From NCBI RefSeq assembly GCF_016522505.1, contig NZ_JAEHOH010000013.1, forward strand, positions 81,098 to 145,097: a stretch of DNA of 64,000 nt, written 5' to 3'. The first letter of the stretch is position 1. Each line of letters starts with the position of its first letter. The notes beneath the pieces are model-generated. The model made no database searches, had not been told where the DNA came from, and saw nothing but the letters and a program-made list of their open reading frames with translations. This DNA is from Leucobacter chromiisoli. GTDB lineage: Bacteria; Actinomycetota; Actinomycetes; Actinomycetales; Microbacteriaceae. This document shows positions 1 through 8,343 of the stretch, piece by piece. Made by a program: the position numbers and the translations under genes.

Positions 1-927
1 TACGACACCGTGAACTCCGGGCGATCCTTCGACGACGCGAGCCTCGAGTCGTTCGGCCTGCGGCTCGACTCGCTCGACGTCTCGTACAACACCCCCGACG
101 ACGGCAACGTCGACGCGATCGGGCTCGTCAAGGAGTACGTCGCGAACATGACGCTCATGGGCCCCGGCGACGACGGCACCTCGCAGGAGGTGATCCGCGT
201 GAACGACCCGCTGCGCGTGCACGGATCGCCGATCTACCTCATCGCGAACGGCTACGCCCCGACGCTCACCATCGCGAACTCCGAGGGCACGGTCGTCTAC
301 GAGGAGTCGATGCCCTTCATCCCGCAGGACAACCTCAACATGACCTCGCTCGGCGTCGTGAAGGTGCCGCATGGGATCGTGGACGACTCGGGCGCCGACG
401 TGCAGCTCGGCCTGCGCGGCTTCTTCTACCCCACGAAGGCCGACCTCGACACCGGCGCGTACACCTCGGTGTACCCCGATCTCGAGAACCCGGTGCTCAC
501 GCTCGACGTGTTCGCGGGCGATCTCGGGATCGACGACGGCGTCCCCCAGTCCGTCTACGCCCTCGACACGTCGAAGATGGAGCAGCTGACGGGGCGCGCC
601 GTCGACGTCGACTCGATCGAGCTGAGGCCGGGCGAGACCGCCGAGCTGCCGGACGGGCTCGGCACGATCACCTTCTCGGCGGCCCCCCGCTACGCGTCGT
701 TCGACGTGATGCGCGACCCCACCCAGGTGTGGGTGCTCGTGTTCGCGCTCGCGGCGCTCGGCGGCCTGCTCTGGTCGCTGTTCGTGCCGCGCCGGCGCAT
801 GTGGGTGAAGGCCGTGCCCGCCGACGACGGCGTGGTGCTGCAGTACGCCGCGCTCGCCCGCGGCGACGACCCAGCGCTCGAGCGCGCGGTGACCGAACTG
901 CGGGATCGCCACCGCGAGCGGGTGTAG
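1..927 (+). CDS. resB: ResB-like cytochrome c biogenesis protein, 3' part only
   Basis: The gene enters from outside the window: its frame is open from base 1, so the GTG at 10 is not a credible start. About 308 codons are visible. ResB proteins act with CcsB/ResC in the membrane to carry heme out and attach it to apocytochrome c. The visible part is the long extracytoplasmic region followed by one hydrophobic segment near the C-terminus (about residues 240-258) and a basic cytoplasmic end with RRR, which is how ResB proteins finish. The CcsB gene 156 bp downstream on the same strand supports the call. I recognise the family from layout and context, not from a catalytic motif. Confidence 0.85.
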   Translation, partial: YDTVNSGRSFDDASLESFGLRLDSLDVSYNTPDDGNVDAIGLVKEYVANMTLMGPGDDGTSQEVIRVNDPLRVHGSPIYLIANGYAPTLTIANSEGTVVYEESMPFIPQDNLNMTSLGVVKVPHGIVDDSGADVQLGLRGFFYPTKADLDTGAYTSVYPDLENPVLTLDVFAGDLGIDDGVPQSVYALDTSKMEQLTGRAVDVDSIELRPGETAELPDGLGTITFSAAPRYASFDVMRDPTQVWVLVFALAALGGLLWSLFVPRRRMWVKAVPADDGVVLQYAALARGDDPALERAVTELRDRHRERV

Positions 928-950
928 GCGCCTCTTCTGCACGCCGACCT

Positions 951-1012
951 CCTCAGCTCGTCAGTTGTGTAACCGAAATCGCGATTTCGGGTACACAACT
1001 GACGAGCCGAGG
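951..1012. repeat. 62-bp near-perfect palindrome between resB and ccsB
   Basis: The two 31-base arms (951-981 and 982-1012) match at 29 of 31 positions with no loop, so the element can form a cruciform in DNA or a long hairpin in RNA. The centre reads atcgcgat. No T-run follows, so it is not a classical intrinsic terminator. It may be a REP-like or mobile palindromic element, or a processing hairpin between the two cytochrome genes. Confidence 0.85.
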
Positions 1013-1083
1013 CGTTTCTACTCGGGCAGGTACGCGCCGCGCTCCCAGCCGAATAGGACGGGGAGCGATTAAGCTGAGGGATC

Positions 1084-2169
1084 GTGGCGCTGGAAGAATA
1101 CTCAACGATTGCCCTCTACTCGGCGATGATCGTCTATTCGATCGCGTTCGTGTTCTACGTGGTCGATCTGGCCAACCGCAGCGGTGACCGGGCCGCCGCC
1201 CTCAACGAGGCCGCCGGGAGCATCGGCGCGACGCGGGCCGCGACCGTGCGTTCCGCGTCCGCGGAGGGCGCGAGCGGCGGAGCGACCGCCACCGCGACTC
1301 TGGCGCCCGCCCCCGCCGCCGATCCGGCCCCCGGCCGGATCCCGAGCGGAAGCGCGATCGGCGGAGCGCGCGGTGGGGCGTCGGCGGTCGACGCCGCGCC
1401 TGCGCGCTCGCGCTCCCGATCGCTGCGCGTCGGCTTCTCGCTGACCGTGCTCGGCTTCCTGCTGCACATGGGCGCCACGATCCTGCGCGGCATCGGCGCC
1501 GAGCGCGTGCCGTGGGCCAACATGTACGAGTTCGCGCTGACCGCCACCTGCGCGATCGTGCTCGTCTTCCTCGTCGTGCAGGTCTTCGTCGATCTGCGCT
1601 TCCTCGGCGCCCTCATCACGGGCCTCTCGGTGCTGTTCCTCGGCGTCACCAAGATCAACTTCTACGTCGAGATCGTGCCGCTGCAGCCCGCGCTCGACTC
1701 GTACTGGCTCGTGATCCACATCCTCGTGGCCGTGCTCGCGGTCGCATTCCTCACGCTGTCGTTCGGGCTCTCGGTGCTGCAGCTGCTGCAGACGCGGCGC
1801 GAGAACCAGCTGAAGGACGGCGGCCAGGCCGGCATGCCCTGGCTGCGCAGCATGCCCGACGCGGTGCGGCTGGAGGATCTGGCCTATCGCATGGCGATCA
1901 TCGGCTTCGCGTTCTGGACCTTCACCCTCATCGCCGGCGCCATCTGGGCCGAGCGCGCCTGGAGCCGCTACTGGGGCTGGGATACCAAGGAGGTCTGGAC
2001 CTTCGTCATCTGGGTGCTCTACGCGGGCTTCATCCACGCCCGCGCCACGCGCGGCTGGCGCGGCATCCGCTCCGCCTGGCTGTCGATCATCGCCTACACC
2101 GCGGTCATCTTCAACTTCACGATCGTCAACGTGTTCTTCAAGGGCCTGCACGCCTACTCGGGCCTCTGA
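1084..2169 (+). CDS. ccsB: Cytochrome c biogenesis protein CcsB/ResC
   Basis: This integral membrane heme handler works with ResB in system II cytochrome c maturation. The 361-residue protein has one N-terminal membrane helix (about 10-30), a long Ala-rich linker (about 33-115), then a block of membrane helices. The signature tryptophan-rich heme motif WGWDTKEVWTFVIW starts at W297. The GTG start has GAGGGA just upstream. The Ala/Pro/Arg-rich linker between the first helix and the core is longer than in many homologues and looks disordered. It follows resB across the palindrome at 951-1012, so the two may or may not share a transcript. Confidence 0.93.
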   Translation: MALEEYSTIALYSAMIVYSIAFVFYVVDLANRSGDRAAALNEAAGSIGATRAATVRSASAEGASGGATATATLAPAPAADPAPGRIPSGSAIGGARGGASAVDAAPARSRSRSLRVGFSLTVLGFLLHMGATILRGIGAERVPWANMYEFALTATCAIVLVFLVVQVFVDLRFLGALITGLSVLFLGVTKINFYVEIVPLQPALDSYWLVIHILVAVLAVAFLTLSFGLSVLQLLQTRRENQLKDGGQAGMPWLRSMPDAVRLEDLAYRMAIIGFAFWTFTLIAGAIWAERAWSRYWGWDTKEVWTFVIWVLYAGFIHARATRGWRGIRSAWLSIIAYTAVIFNFTIVNVFFKGLHAYSGL

Positions 2170-2203
2170 GGCGCGGGTTCGGCGCCCGCCGCGATCGGTC
2201 GCG

Positions 2204-2227
2204 GCGCCGACGGACGCCGTCCGGCGC
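2204..2227. terminator. Possible two-way terminator hairpin
   Basis: Inverted repeat with arms gcgccgacgg and ccgtccggcgc around a 3-base loop, with one bulge. It fills the 58-bp gap between the convergent ccsB and mannitol dehydrogenase genes. No T-run is present, so this rests on position and base pairing. Confidence 0.4.
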
Positions 2228-3685
2228 TCAGGCGAGGCCGAGCGCCTCGATCGCGCCGAGCACGCCCCGCGCGGCGAGCTCATCGCGGGCCCGCGCGTAG
2301 TCGGCGGCGAACGCCGCATCGCGGTCGAGTCCGAGCGGAGCCAGCGGCGCGATGCGCAGGATCCCGAGCCCGTCCGCATCGCGCAGCCGATCGCGATCGG
2401 CGTCCGACAGGGTCGGCTCGCCCACCTCGAACGAGACGCCCCGCTCGTCGACTCCGCCGAGGAACCGCTCGTAGCAGGCGATCATGAGCGCCTGGCGACG
2501 CGTGTCGCCGTCTGCCCGCAGCAGCGCCTCGAGGGTCGCGGTGTGGAAGACGCCGATCTTCGTCGCGCCGTCCGTGGCGATCCGCACCCACTGATCGCCG
2601 ACGGCGGGGTTCGCGAAGCGCTCGAGCACAGACGCGGCGTAGTCGGGCAGCGAGACGCCGGCGGGAGCGTCGAGCACGGGGATGACGTCGTCGAGGAGGA
2701 ACCGCTCGGCGAAGCCGCGCAGCAGCGGATCGGCGAGGGCTTCGTGCACGTGGCGGTATCCGGCGAGCAACGAGGGGAAGGAGAGCAGCACGTGCGAGGC
2801 GTTGAGGATCCGCCCCTTCATCGTCTCGTGCGTCGTGATGTCCTCCACGAACTCGACGCCGACGGCCTCGAGCTCGGGCCGCCCGGCGGGGAAGTCGTCC
2901 TCGAGCACCCACTGCAGGTAGGACTCCGCCATGACCGGCATCGCGTCATCGACGCCGGTGAGCTCGTTCAGGCGCTGGCGCTCGGCGTCGCCGACGGCGG
3001 GCACGATGCGGTCGACCATCGAGTTGGGAAACGCGACGTGCTCCCCGATCCAGCGCGCCAGCTCCGGATCGATCGCCGCTGCCACCCCGGTGAGGGCCGC
3101 CCGCGCCACGTCGCCGTTGTGCCGCAGGTTGTCGCAGGAGACCACCGTGAACGGCGCGATGCCGGCGCCGCGCCGCCCGGCGAGGGCCCGGGCGAGCAGA
3201 CCGAACACGGTCGGCCGGTCTCCCTGCGCGTCGGCGAGCACCGCGGGGTGGTCCTCGGGCACGCGGCCGGTGGCCGGGTCGACGAGGTAGCCGCCCTCCG
3301 TGATGGTGAGCGTGACGATCCTGAGCCGCGGGTCGCCGAGCGCGCGCACGACGCGGTCGTAGTCCGCGGGCGCGTGGGCGTACTCGAGGATGGAGCCGAT
3401 CACGCGGGAGGAGTGGCCGCCGTCGGGCGCGAACTCGGTGAGCGTGTAGAGCCCGCCCTGCCGCTCGAAGGCGTCGGCCTTGATGCGGGAGGCGGGGGAG
3501 TCTCCGGCTCCGATCCCGAAGATCCCCCAGTCCTGCTGCCCGGGCCGGTGCAGGCAGCGGTCGATGAAGAGCGCCTGGTGGGCTCGGTGGAAGTTGCCGA
3601 CGCCGAAGTGCGCGATCCCGACCGTCACGCCGGTGCGATCGTAGGCGGGGAGCGCGACGTCCGCGCCCGAGTCGATCTCGATCAT
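2228..3685 (-). CDS. Mannitol dehydrogenase family oxidoreductase
   Basis: Polyol-specific long-chain dehydrogenase, an NAD(P)-dependent cytoplasmic enzyme of the mannitol 2-dehydrogenase/fructuronate reductase group (485 residues, the usual length). The N-terminal Rossmann part has the family pattern GIAHFGVGNFHRAHQALF. Downstream come VSCDNLRHNGDV, FPNSMVDRI and KGRILNASHVLLSF, which match the conserved blocks around substrate and cofactor. ATG start with AGAGGAAC upstream. The substrate (mannitol, arabinitol, or a sugar acid such as fructuronate) cannot be settled from sequence. It stands alone downstream of the LCP gene, with a hairpin in between. Confidence 0.87.
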   Translation of the reverse strand: MIEIDSGADVALPAYDRTGVTVGIAHFGVGNFHRAHQALFIDRCLHRPGQQDWGIFGIGAGDSPASRIKADAFERQGGLYTLTEFAPDGGHSSRVIGSILEYAHAPADYDRVVRALGDPRLRIVTLTITEGGYLVDPATGRVPEDHPAVLADAQGDRPTVFGLLARALAGRRGAGIAPFTVVSCDNLRHNGDVARAALTGVAAAIDPELARWIGEHVAFPNSMVDRIVPAVGDAERQRLNELTGVDDAMPVMAESYLQWVLEDDFPAGRPELEAVGVEFVEDITTHETMKGRILNASHVLLSFPSLLAGYRHVHEALADPLLRGFAERFLLDDVIPVLDAPAGVSLPDYAASVLERFANPAVGDQWVRIATDGATKIGVFHTATLEALLRADGDTRRQALMIACYERFLGGVDERGVSFEVGEPTLSDADRDRLRDADGLGILRIAPLAPLGLDRDAAFAADYARARDELAARGVLGAIEALGLA

Positions 3686-3728
3686 CGGTGTTCCTCTCTG
3701 AACAGCTGGGTTGCGGCCACGAGGGCGT

Positions 3729-3750
3729 GGGCGTCTCCCGGGCGACGCCC
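3729..3750 (-). terminator. Hairpin at the end of the LCP gene
   Basis: Arms GGGCGTC and GACGCCC with an 8-base loop touch the stop codon of the LCP gene. It lies between that gene and the next minus-strand gene. No T-run follows. Confidence 0.5.
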
Positions 3751-4889
3751 TACCCCGCGGCGAGGGTGGGCGCGAGCTCGTGGATCGTGCCGTCGTGGAA
3801 AGCTGTGCGGATCGCTTCCATGCCCGCCTCGTCCGGGATCACGATCGACTGCCCGTCGGCGGAGGTTCCGGTGCCGAGGGTGGGGCTCGTGAAGAAGGCG
3901 ATGTCGTCGGAGCGCAGCTTGCGCGACTCGAGCCCGAGGTTGACGAAGCGGTTCAGGTCGAGACCCTCGTCGAGGATCAGGTAGGGCTTGAGCGACTGGA
4001 ACATGGACACCATGCGCGAGGGATCGCTCATGGTCTCGGAGCTGATGGTCTTCTGCAGCAGCCCCTTCATGTAGGCCTGCTGGTTGCGGGCCCGCTGGTA
4101 GTCGCCGTCGCTGAACGCGTAGCGCTCGCGCACGAAGGAGAGCGCGTGCTCGCCGTCGAGGGTGATCTCGCCGCCCTCGAAGGTGAAGCCCCCGCCGCCG
4201 TTCTGCGCCGTGAAGGGCACCGTGTTGTTCACCGTGACCCCGCCGACCGCGTCGGTGAGGCCCTTGAACGACTCGAAGTCGATGACCGCCACGTGGTCAA
4301 TGCGCGCGCCGATGTAGTTCTCGACCGTGTTCACGGCGAGGGGCAGGCCGCCGTAGGAGAACGCGGCGTTGATCTTCGCCTCGCCCACGCCCTGGATCGG
4401 CACCCAGTTGTCGCGCATGATCGACATGATGGTCGCGTGCTGGCGGTCGGGAGAGATCTGCGCCACCATGATCGCGTCGCTGCGGAAACCCGTGAGATCC
4501 TCGACGGAGGCGTTCCGATCGGTGGCCTCTCGCGAGTCGGAGCCCAGCAGCAGGATGTTGATCGGCGCCTTCGCGCCGTCATCGACGACGGTCTCTGCGG
4601 GGCGCTCGAGCGAGGGATCCTGCTCGATGCTGACCCGCTTCACCTCGTTGTAGGTGTTCGCGATCAGCAGGTAGGCGACGCCCGCCGCGATCCCGAGCAG
4701 CGCGATGAGCGAGACGAGCACGATGACGGTGTTGCGCAGCCCGCGGCGCTTGCGCGGCTCGCCCCGCCGGCCGTCGCCCCCTCGGCCCTCGCCTCTCCGA
4801 CCGGAGCCTCCGCCCGACCCGCTGCCGCCCGAGGTCCCGGAGGGCGCCTCGTCGAAGAGCTGGTCCAGAGCGGAACGCGAATCGGCCAT
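3750..4889 (-). CDS. LytR-CpsA-Psr (LCP) family protein
   Basis: LCP proteins attach wall teichoic acids, capsule or arabinogalactan-type polymers to peptidoglycan at the outer face of the membrane. The 379-residue protein has a Gly/Ser/Arg-rich cytoplasmic tail (1-50), one membrane helix (about 52-75) and the LCP domain. The domain carries the typical pattern INILLLGSDSRE, FRSDAIMVAQI, then IMRDNWVPI, and AVGGVTVNN. The conserved Arg and Asp residues for pyrophosphate-lipid binding are present. AAGGAG lies 8 bases before the ATG. With the capsule-type genes nearby it is a good candidate for the ligase that anchors the EPS made from this region; this is inference. Confidence 0.92.
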   Translation of the reverse strand: MADSRSALDQLFDEAPSGTSGGSGSGGGSGRRGEGRGGDGRRGEPRKRRGLRNTVIVLVSLIALLGIAAGVAYLLIANTYNEVKRVSIEQDPSLERPAETVVDDGAKAPINILLLGSDSREATDRNASVEDLTGFRSDAIMVAQISPDRQHATIMSIMRDNWVPIQGVGEAKINAAFSYGGLPLAVNTVENYIGARIDHVAVIDFESFKGLTDAVGGVTVNNTVPFTAQNGGGGFTFEGGEITLDGEHALSFVRERYAFSDGDYQRARNQQAYMKGLLQKTISSETMSDPSRMVSMFQSLKPYLILDEGLDLNRFVNLGLESRKLRSDDIAFFTSPTLGTGTSADGQSIVIPDEAGMEAIRTAFHDGTIHELAPTLAAG

Positions 4890-5114
4890 CGGGTGTCGTC
4901 TCCTTGAAGTGTGCGCCGGCGCGAGGAACGGGGAGTTCGGCGCCGGCTACCGCAACGAGCGTCGCCCGACGCTCTTTCCAGCTCAGCGTAGCGCAGACGA
5001 GCCGGGGAGAACGTGGGGAAGCGGATGCAAGGAGCGAGCGAACCGGATCCCCTGCCACCCTTCGTGCACCGTATCATCCGAATCCGCTCAGGAGCCGACG
5101 GGCATACTGGGGTG

Positions 5115-5618
5115 ATGCGGAATCGAGCGGGACTGGGCAGGGCGGTCGCCCTCCTGCTGCTCGCGGTGAACGCCGTGCTGCTGGTGCTCATCGTGTTCCT
5201 GCCGCCCGAGGACCATCAGGCCCTCGATCTCGTCTGGGTGCTCGCCGACTTCGCCGGTCGTTTCGGCGTCCCCGTCGGGCTCGCCGCCCGAGTGATCGAG
5301 TTCGGGGCGAACATCGTGCTGTTCGTGCCTTTCGGCCTGCTCGTGCCGCCCGCCCTCGGCTGGCTTCGCCCCTGGGGGCTCGTGGGGACGGTGGTGCTGG
5401 GCGCCGCGGTGTCGACGGCGATCGAGACGATCCAGCTCTTCATTCCCGGTCGCGTGACCTCGGTGCTCGACGTGATCGCGAACACGCTGGGCACGCTCTG
5501 CGGAGTGCTGCTGATCGCGCTGGTGCAGGCCTGGAGGCGGGAGGAACGGGAGCGCCGGCGACTGGCGGGGATGGGCCGGATCGCGGCGGAGCGGGTGCGG
5601 AGCGGCCGCGGCATGTGA
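5115..5618 (+). CDS. VanZ-like family membrane protein
   Basis: Small membrane protein of 167 residues with about four hydrophobic segments. It has the VanZ-like core: a helix with EFGANIVLFVPFGLL, a second with STAIETIQLFIPGR, and TSVLDVIANTLGTLCG. VanZ relatives can affect sensitivity to glycopeptides, but their biochemical role is unknown. The ATG at 5115 was chosen over an in-frame ATG at 5013, because the earlier 34 codons are hydrophilic and lie in the intergenic region shared with the divergent LCP gene. The Shine-Dalgarno (TGGGGTG) is weak. Confidence 0.8.
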   Translation: MRNRAGLGRAVALLLLAVNAVLLVLIVFLPPEDHQALDLVWVLADFAGRFGVPVGLAARVIEFGANIVLFVPFGLLVPPALGWLRPWGLVGTVVLGAAVSTAIETIQLFIPGRVTSVLDVIANTLGTLCGVLLIALVQAWRREERERRRLAGMGRIAAERVRSGRGM

Positions 5619-5651
5619 ATCGCGAGGACGGCGCACCGAGCACCGCCGGCG

Positions 5652-5930
5652 TTACCGCCGCTCGACGTAGCCCAGGTGGGCCATCCGCTCGAGAAAGGGC
5701 GCGGTTCCGCCGCGGATCTCGGACTCGGGCGCTCCCGTGGCCGCCGCGATCTCGTCGACGAGCTCATCGATCGTGCGCGGTCGAGCGGTGAGGAGGTCCC
5801 AGATCAGGATCCCGCCTCCGTCGAGCCGCTGGGGGCGGGGATCTCGCACTCGGGTGTCGAGCACGAAGGTGGCGCCCTCTGCGTCCACCCAGATCACGTC
5901 GTCGGGCACGGCCCAGCGCGCGTCGCTCAT
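5652..5930 (-). CDS. PqqD-like peptide-binding protein
   Basis: A 92-residue protein with the PqqD/RRE-like winged-helix pattern: VLDTRVRDPRPQRLDGGGIL, IWDLLTARPRTIDELVDEI, then an LGYVERR end. In RiPP pathways this fold binds leader peptides for modifying enzymes. PqqD-like proteins also accompany EPS clusters together with HprK-like kinases, where their role is unclear. It is the last gene of a three-gene operon and overlaps the phosphatase gene by 4 bases. No radical SAM or lasso cyclase is visible, so a role in EPS or in handling the exported proteins at 9.6 and 14.7 kb is open. Confidence 0.8.
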   Translation of the reverse strand: MSDARWAVPDDVIWVDAEGATFVLDTRVRDPRPQRLDGGGILIWDLLTARPRTIDELVDEIAAATGAPESEIRGGTAPFLERMAHLGYVERR

Positions 5931-6487
5931 CGCAGCGTCCGCACGATGGTGTCGACGAGACCGACGATCTGCGAGGCGACGACGGCGTGCACCTCGGCCG
6001 TCGCGTCGATCGGGTCGGGAACGTCCTGGTCTTCCGTGAGCCGCACGGTGGACCTGGACCGGCCCGCCTGGTCGATGACGGCGCGAGGATCCGCTGCGCG
6101 ATCGATGTCACCCGAGCCGGCGAGCGCCGCGAACTCGGCGAGGGTGAACGTGCGTCGCGCGGCTCTCGGATGCCGCCGCACGACCTCGTCGCGCTGTCCG
6201 CGCGTCATGGTGAGGATCAGATCGGCGGCGTCCGCGTGCTCATCGGCGAGCTGCTCGCCGATGAGGCCGGCCGGATCCCCTCCGTGTGCCCGCAGCTGGG
6301 TCGCGGCGTCGGGATCCATCGGTGCGCCGACGACGGCGTGCAGGCCGGCGCTCCCGATCTCGAACCTGGGGTCGTCGCGCAGGCGCATCCGCAGCATCTG
6401 CTCCGCCAGCGGAGACCGGCAGATGTTGCCGGTGCAGACCGTGAGTACGGCGACCGGCGGAACACTGCGTCTGCTGCGACGACTCAT
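5927..6487 (-). CDS. Low-molecular-weight protein tyrosine phosphatase
   Basis: Cytoplasmic phosphatase of the Wzb type that removes phosphate from the tyrosine autokinase and so controls polysaccharide export. The 186-residue protein shows the P-loop CTGNICRS with nucleophile C18 and R24. The general-acid loop DVPDP has its Asp at 155 or 158. It is a little longer than typical members (about 150) because of a helical stretch at 105-150. It overlaps the kinase gene by 4 bases upstream and the PqqD gene by 4 bases downstream, so the three are translationally coupled. Confidence 0.92.
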   Translation of the reverse strand: MSRRSRRSVPPVAVLTVCTGNICRSPLAEQMLRMRLRDDPRFEIGSAGLHAVVGAPMDPDAATQLRAHGGDPAGLIGEQLADEHADAADLILTMTRGQRDEVVRRHPRAARRTFTLAEFAALAGSGDIDRAADPRAVIDQAGRSRSTVRLTEDQDVPDPIDATAEVHAVVASQIVGLVDTIVRTLR

Positions 6488-8202
6488 CGGGTCTGCGCGC
6501 GCCTGCGCCGGCGCGGTCCCTCATCGGCTGCGGGCGCCGACCCCTGACCGGGGCCCGCGGCGGGCGGCGCATCCGCCGCAGGTCGTGCCGCGGTCGGAGT
6601 GGGAGGGGCTGCGGGCGCCTGACGCGTCGCCGTCGCAGCCGGCGCCGGGGAAGCGGGCTGGGCCGGCGCTGCAGGCTGTGCAGGCGCCGCAGGCCGCGGA
6701 GCCGCCGTGGTGTCTGCGGGGGCCGACGTGCCCGCGATGAGGGCGGCGAACTCGTCGGCGTCGTCCTGCTGCACGACCGGGGCCTGCTCCTGCTTCTCGG
6801 TCCGCCCGTAGTAGGCCCGGTAGCGGTAGCCGTAGCCATCGGCCTTGGCGCCCTTGCTGGGCACGCCGTTGAGGATGATGCCGAGCGCGTGCCCCTTGAC
6901 CCGCTCGAGGTTGTTGAGGGCCGCCTTGAGGGCGTCGTAAGTGGTGCGGCGCGCGCGGCTGACGATGAGCGCACCATCGGTGCGAGCGGTGAGGATCGCC
7001 GCGTCGGTGACGGGCAGCAGCGGGGGCGCGTCGATGAGCACGATCGCGTGATGCGAGAGCTCCTCGATGACGTCGTGCAGGGCGTTCGAGCCGAGCAGCT
7101 CGCTGGGGTTCGGCGGGATCTTGCCGGCGCCCAGCACGTAGAGCTTGCCGGTGTTGCCCCAGGGCTGCAGCACGTCGCTGAGCTGCGCGTTGCCGATGAG
7201 CACGTCGGTGAGGCCCACGCCGGGCAGCAGCCCGAAGGTCTTCGCCACCATGGGGCGGCGCAGGTCGCCGTCGATCACGACGACGCGGCGACCCATGGCC
7301 GCGATGGTGTTCGCGAGGTTCGCGGTGATGGTCGACTTGCCCTCGCCCGGCAGCGCGCTCGTGATGACGATCGAGCGCGGCGGGTTGTCGATGTTCATGA
7401 ACTGCAGGTTCGTGCGCAGCTCGCGCAACGCCTCTGCGACGGCGTACTCCTCGTTGCTCTTCTGCCCCTGGTCGTTGCCGCCGGTGCTCGTGATCATGCG
7501 GGTGTCCTGGTCGAAACCGCTGTGCAGCGGGATCGTGCCGACGACGGCCTGCCCGGTCTCGCGCTCGACCTCGGCGATCGAGTGGATGCGCCGATCGAAG
7601 ATGTTGCGCAGCAGCGCGTAGCCCACGGCGAGCGCCAGGCCGACGATGAGGCCGATCGCGACGGCGAGCTTGGTGTTGGGGGAGGAGGGCGCCTCGGGCA
7701 TCTGCGCGGCGTCGAGCGAGCGGAAGGCGACGATCGACTGCTGGCCGAGCGCGGGATCCGCGTTGGCGTTCTCGATCTCCGCGACCTGCTCGCCCACTGC
7801 GCCGACCCAGGCCTCTGCGAGATCCCGTGCCGCCTCAGGCGATCCCGCGCTCGCGGAGACCCTGAGCGTGGCGGTGTCGAGCGGGTTCGCCACCTCGATC
7901 TGACCGACGAGGTCGTCGGGGTCCGCGTCGAGCCCCAGGGACTGGATGACGTCTTCGGCGACCGAGCGCGACTTCGCGAGATCGAGGTAGGACTTCACGC
8001 GGGACTTCGCATAGTTCTCACCGGCCATCGCCGATCCGAGATCGCTGCTCACCCCTGCCGAGACGAGACCGCTGGCATCCGCCGTGTAGACCTTCGGCTG
8101 CAGAAAGGCCCAGCCGAAGCCGAGCAGGCCGCCGACGAGCGTGATGACGATGAGCGAGATCCAGTGCGCACGCAGGATCTTCCAGTAGTCGGTCAGCTCC
8201 AC
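6484..8202 (-). CDS. Polysaccharide chain-length regulator / tyrosine autokinase (Wzz-BY kinase)
   Basis: One-piece bacterial tyrosine kinase (572 residues) that controls EPS polymerisation and export at the membrane. Residues 1-200 form the Wzz domain, with membrane helices at about 16-34 and 179-197. The kinase domain follows: Walker A LPGEGKST (284-291), Walker A' VVVIDGDLRRP (307-317) and Walker B IVLIDAPP (387-394). A short tyrosine cluster (Y457, Y459, Y461, Y464, Y465) is the likely autophosphorylation site. The last 70 residues are an Ala/Pro-rich tail. The phosphatase gene overlaps it. It lies about 16 kb from the priming transferase gene. Confidence 0.93.
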   Translation of the reverse strand: MELTDYWKILRAHWISLIVITLVGGLLGFGWAFLQPKVYTADASGLVSAGVSSDLGSAMAGENYAKSRVKSYLDLAKSRSVAEDVIQSLGLDADPDDLVGQIEVANPLDTATLRVSASAGSPEAARDLAEAWVGAVGEQVAEIENANADPALGQQSIVAFRSLDAAQMPEAPSSPNTKLAVAIGLIVGLALAVGYALLRNIFDRRIHSIAEVERETGQAVVGTIPLHSGFDQDTRMITSTGGNDQGQKSNEEYAVAEALRELRTNLQFMNIDNPPRSIVITSALPGEGKSTITANLANTIAAMGRRVVVIDGDLRRPMVAKTFGLLPGVGLTDVLIGNAQLSDVLQPWGNTGKLYVLGAGKIPPNPSELLGSNALHDVIEELSHHAIVLIDAPPLLPVTDAAILTARTDGALIVSRARRTTYDALKAALNNLERVKGHALGIILNGVPSKGAKADGYGYRYRAYYGRTEKQEQAPVVQQDDADEFAALIAGTSAPADTTAAPRPAAPAQPAAPAQPASPAPAATATRQAPAAPPTPTAARPAADAPPAAGPGQGSAPAADEGPRRRRRAQTR

Positions 8203-8343
8203 GCGCGGGGTCTCCCTCTGGCATCAAGTAGGCAGGACAATCCATACGATGCTACCTCTGCGCGAGCGGCTGCGCTGCATCCGTCGGACACGCTAATGTC
8301 AAGGACACGAATATCTTTCTCACGTCGTGGGTTGGGGAGACAC

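Noticed and set aside
2543..3892. Plus-strand open frame opposite the mannitol dehydrogenase gene
   Set aside because: The minus-strand product has complete family motifs; this frame has none and no ribosome site.
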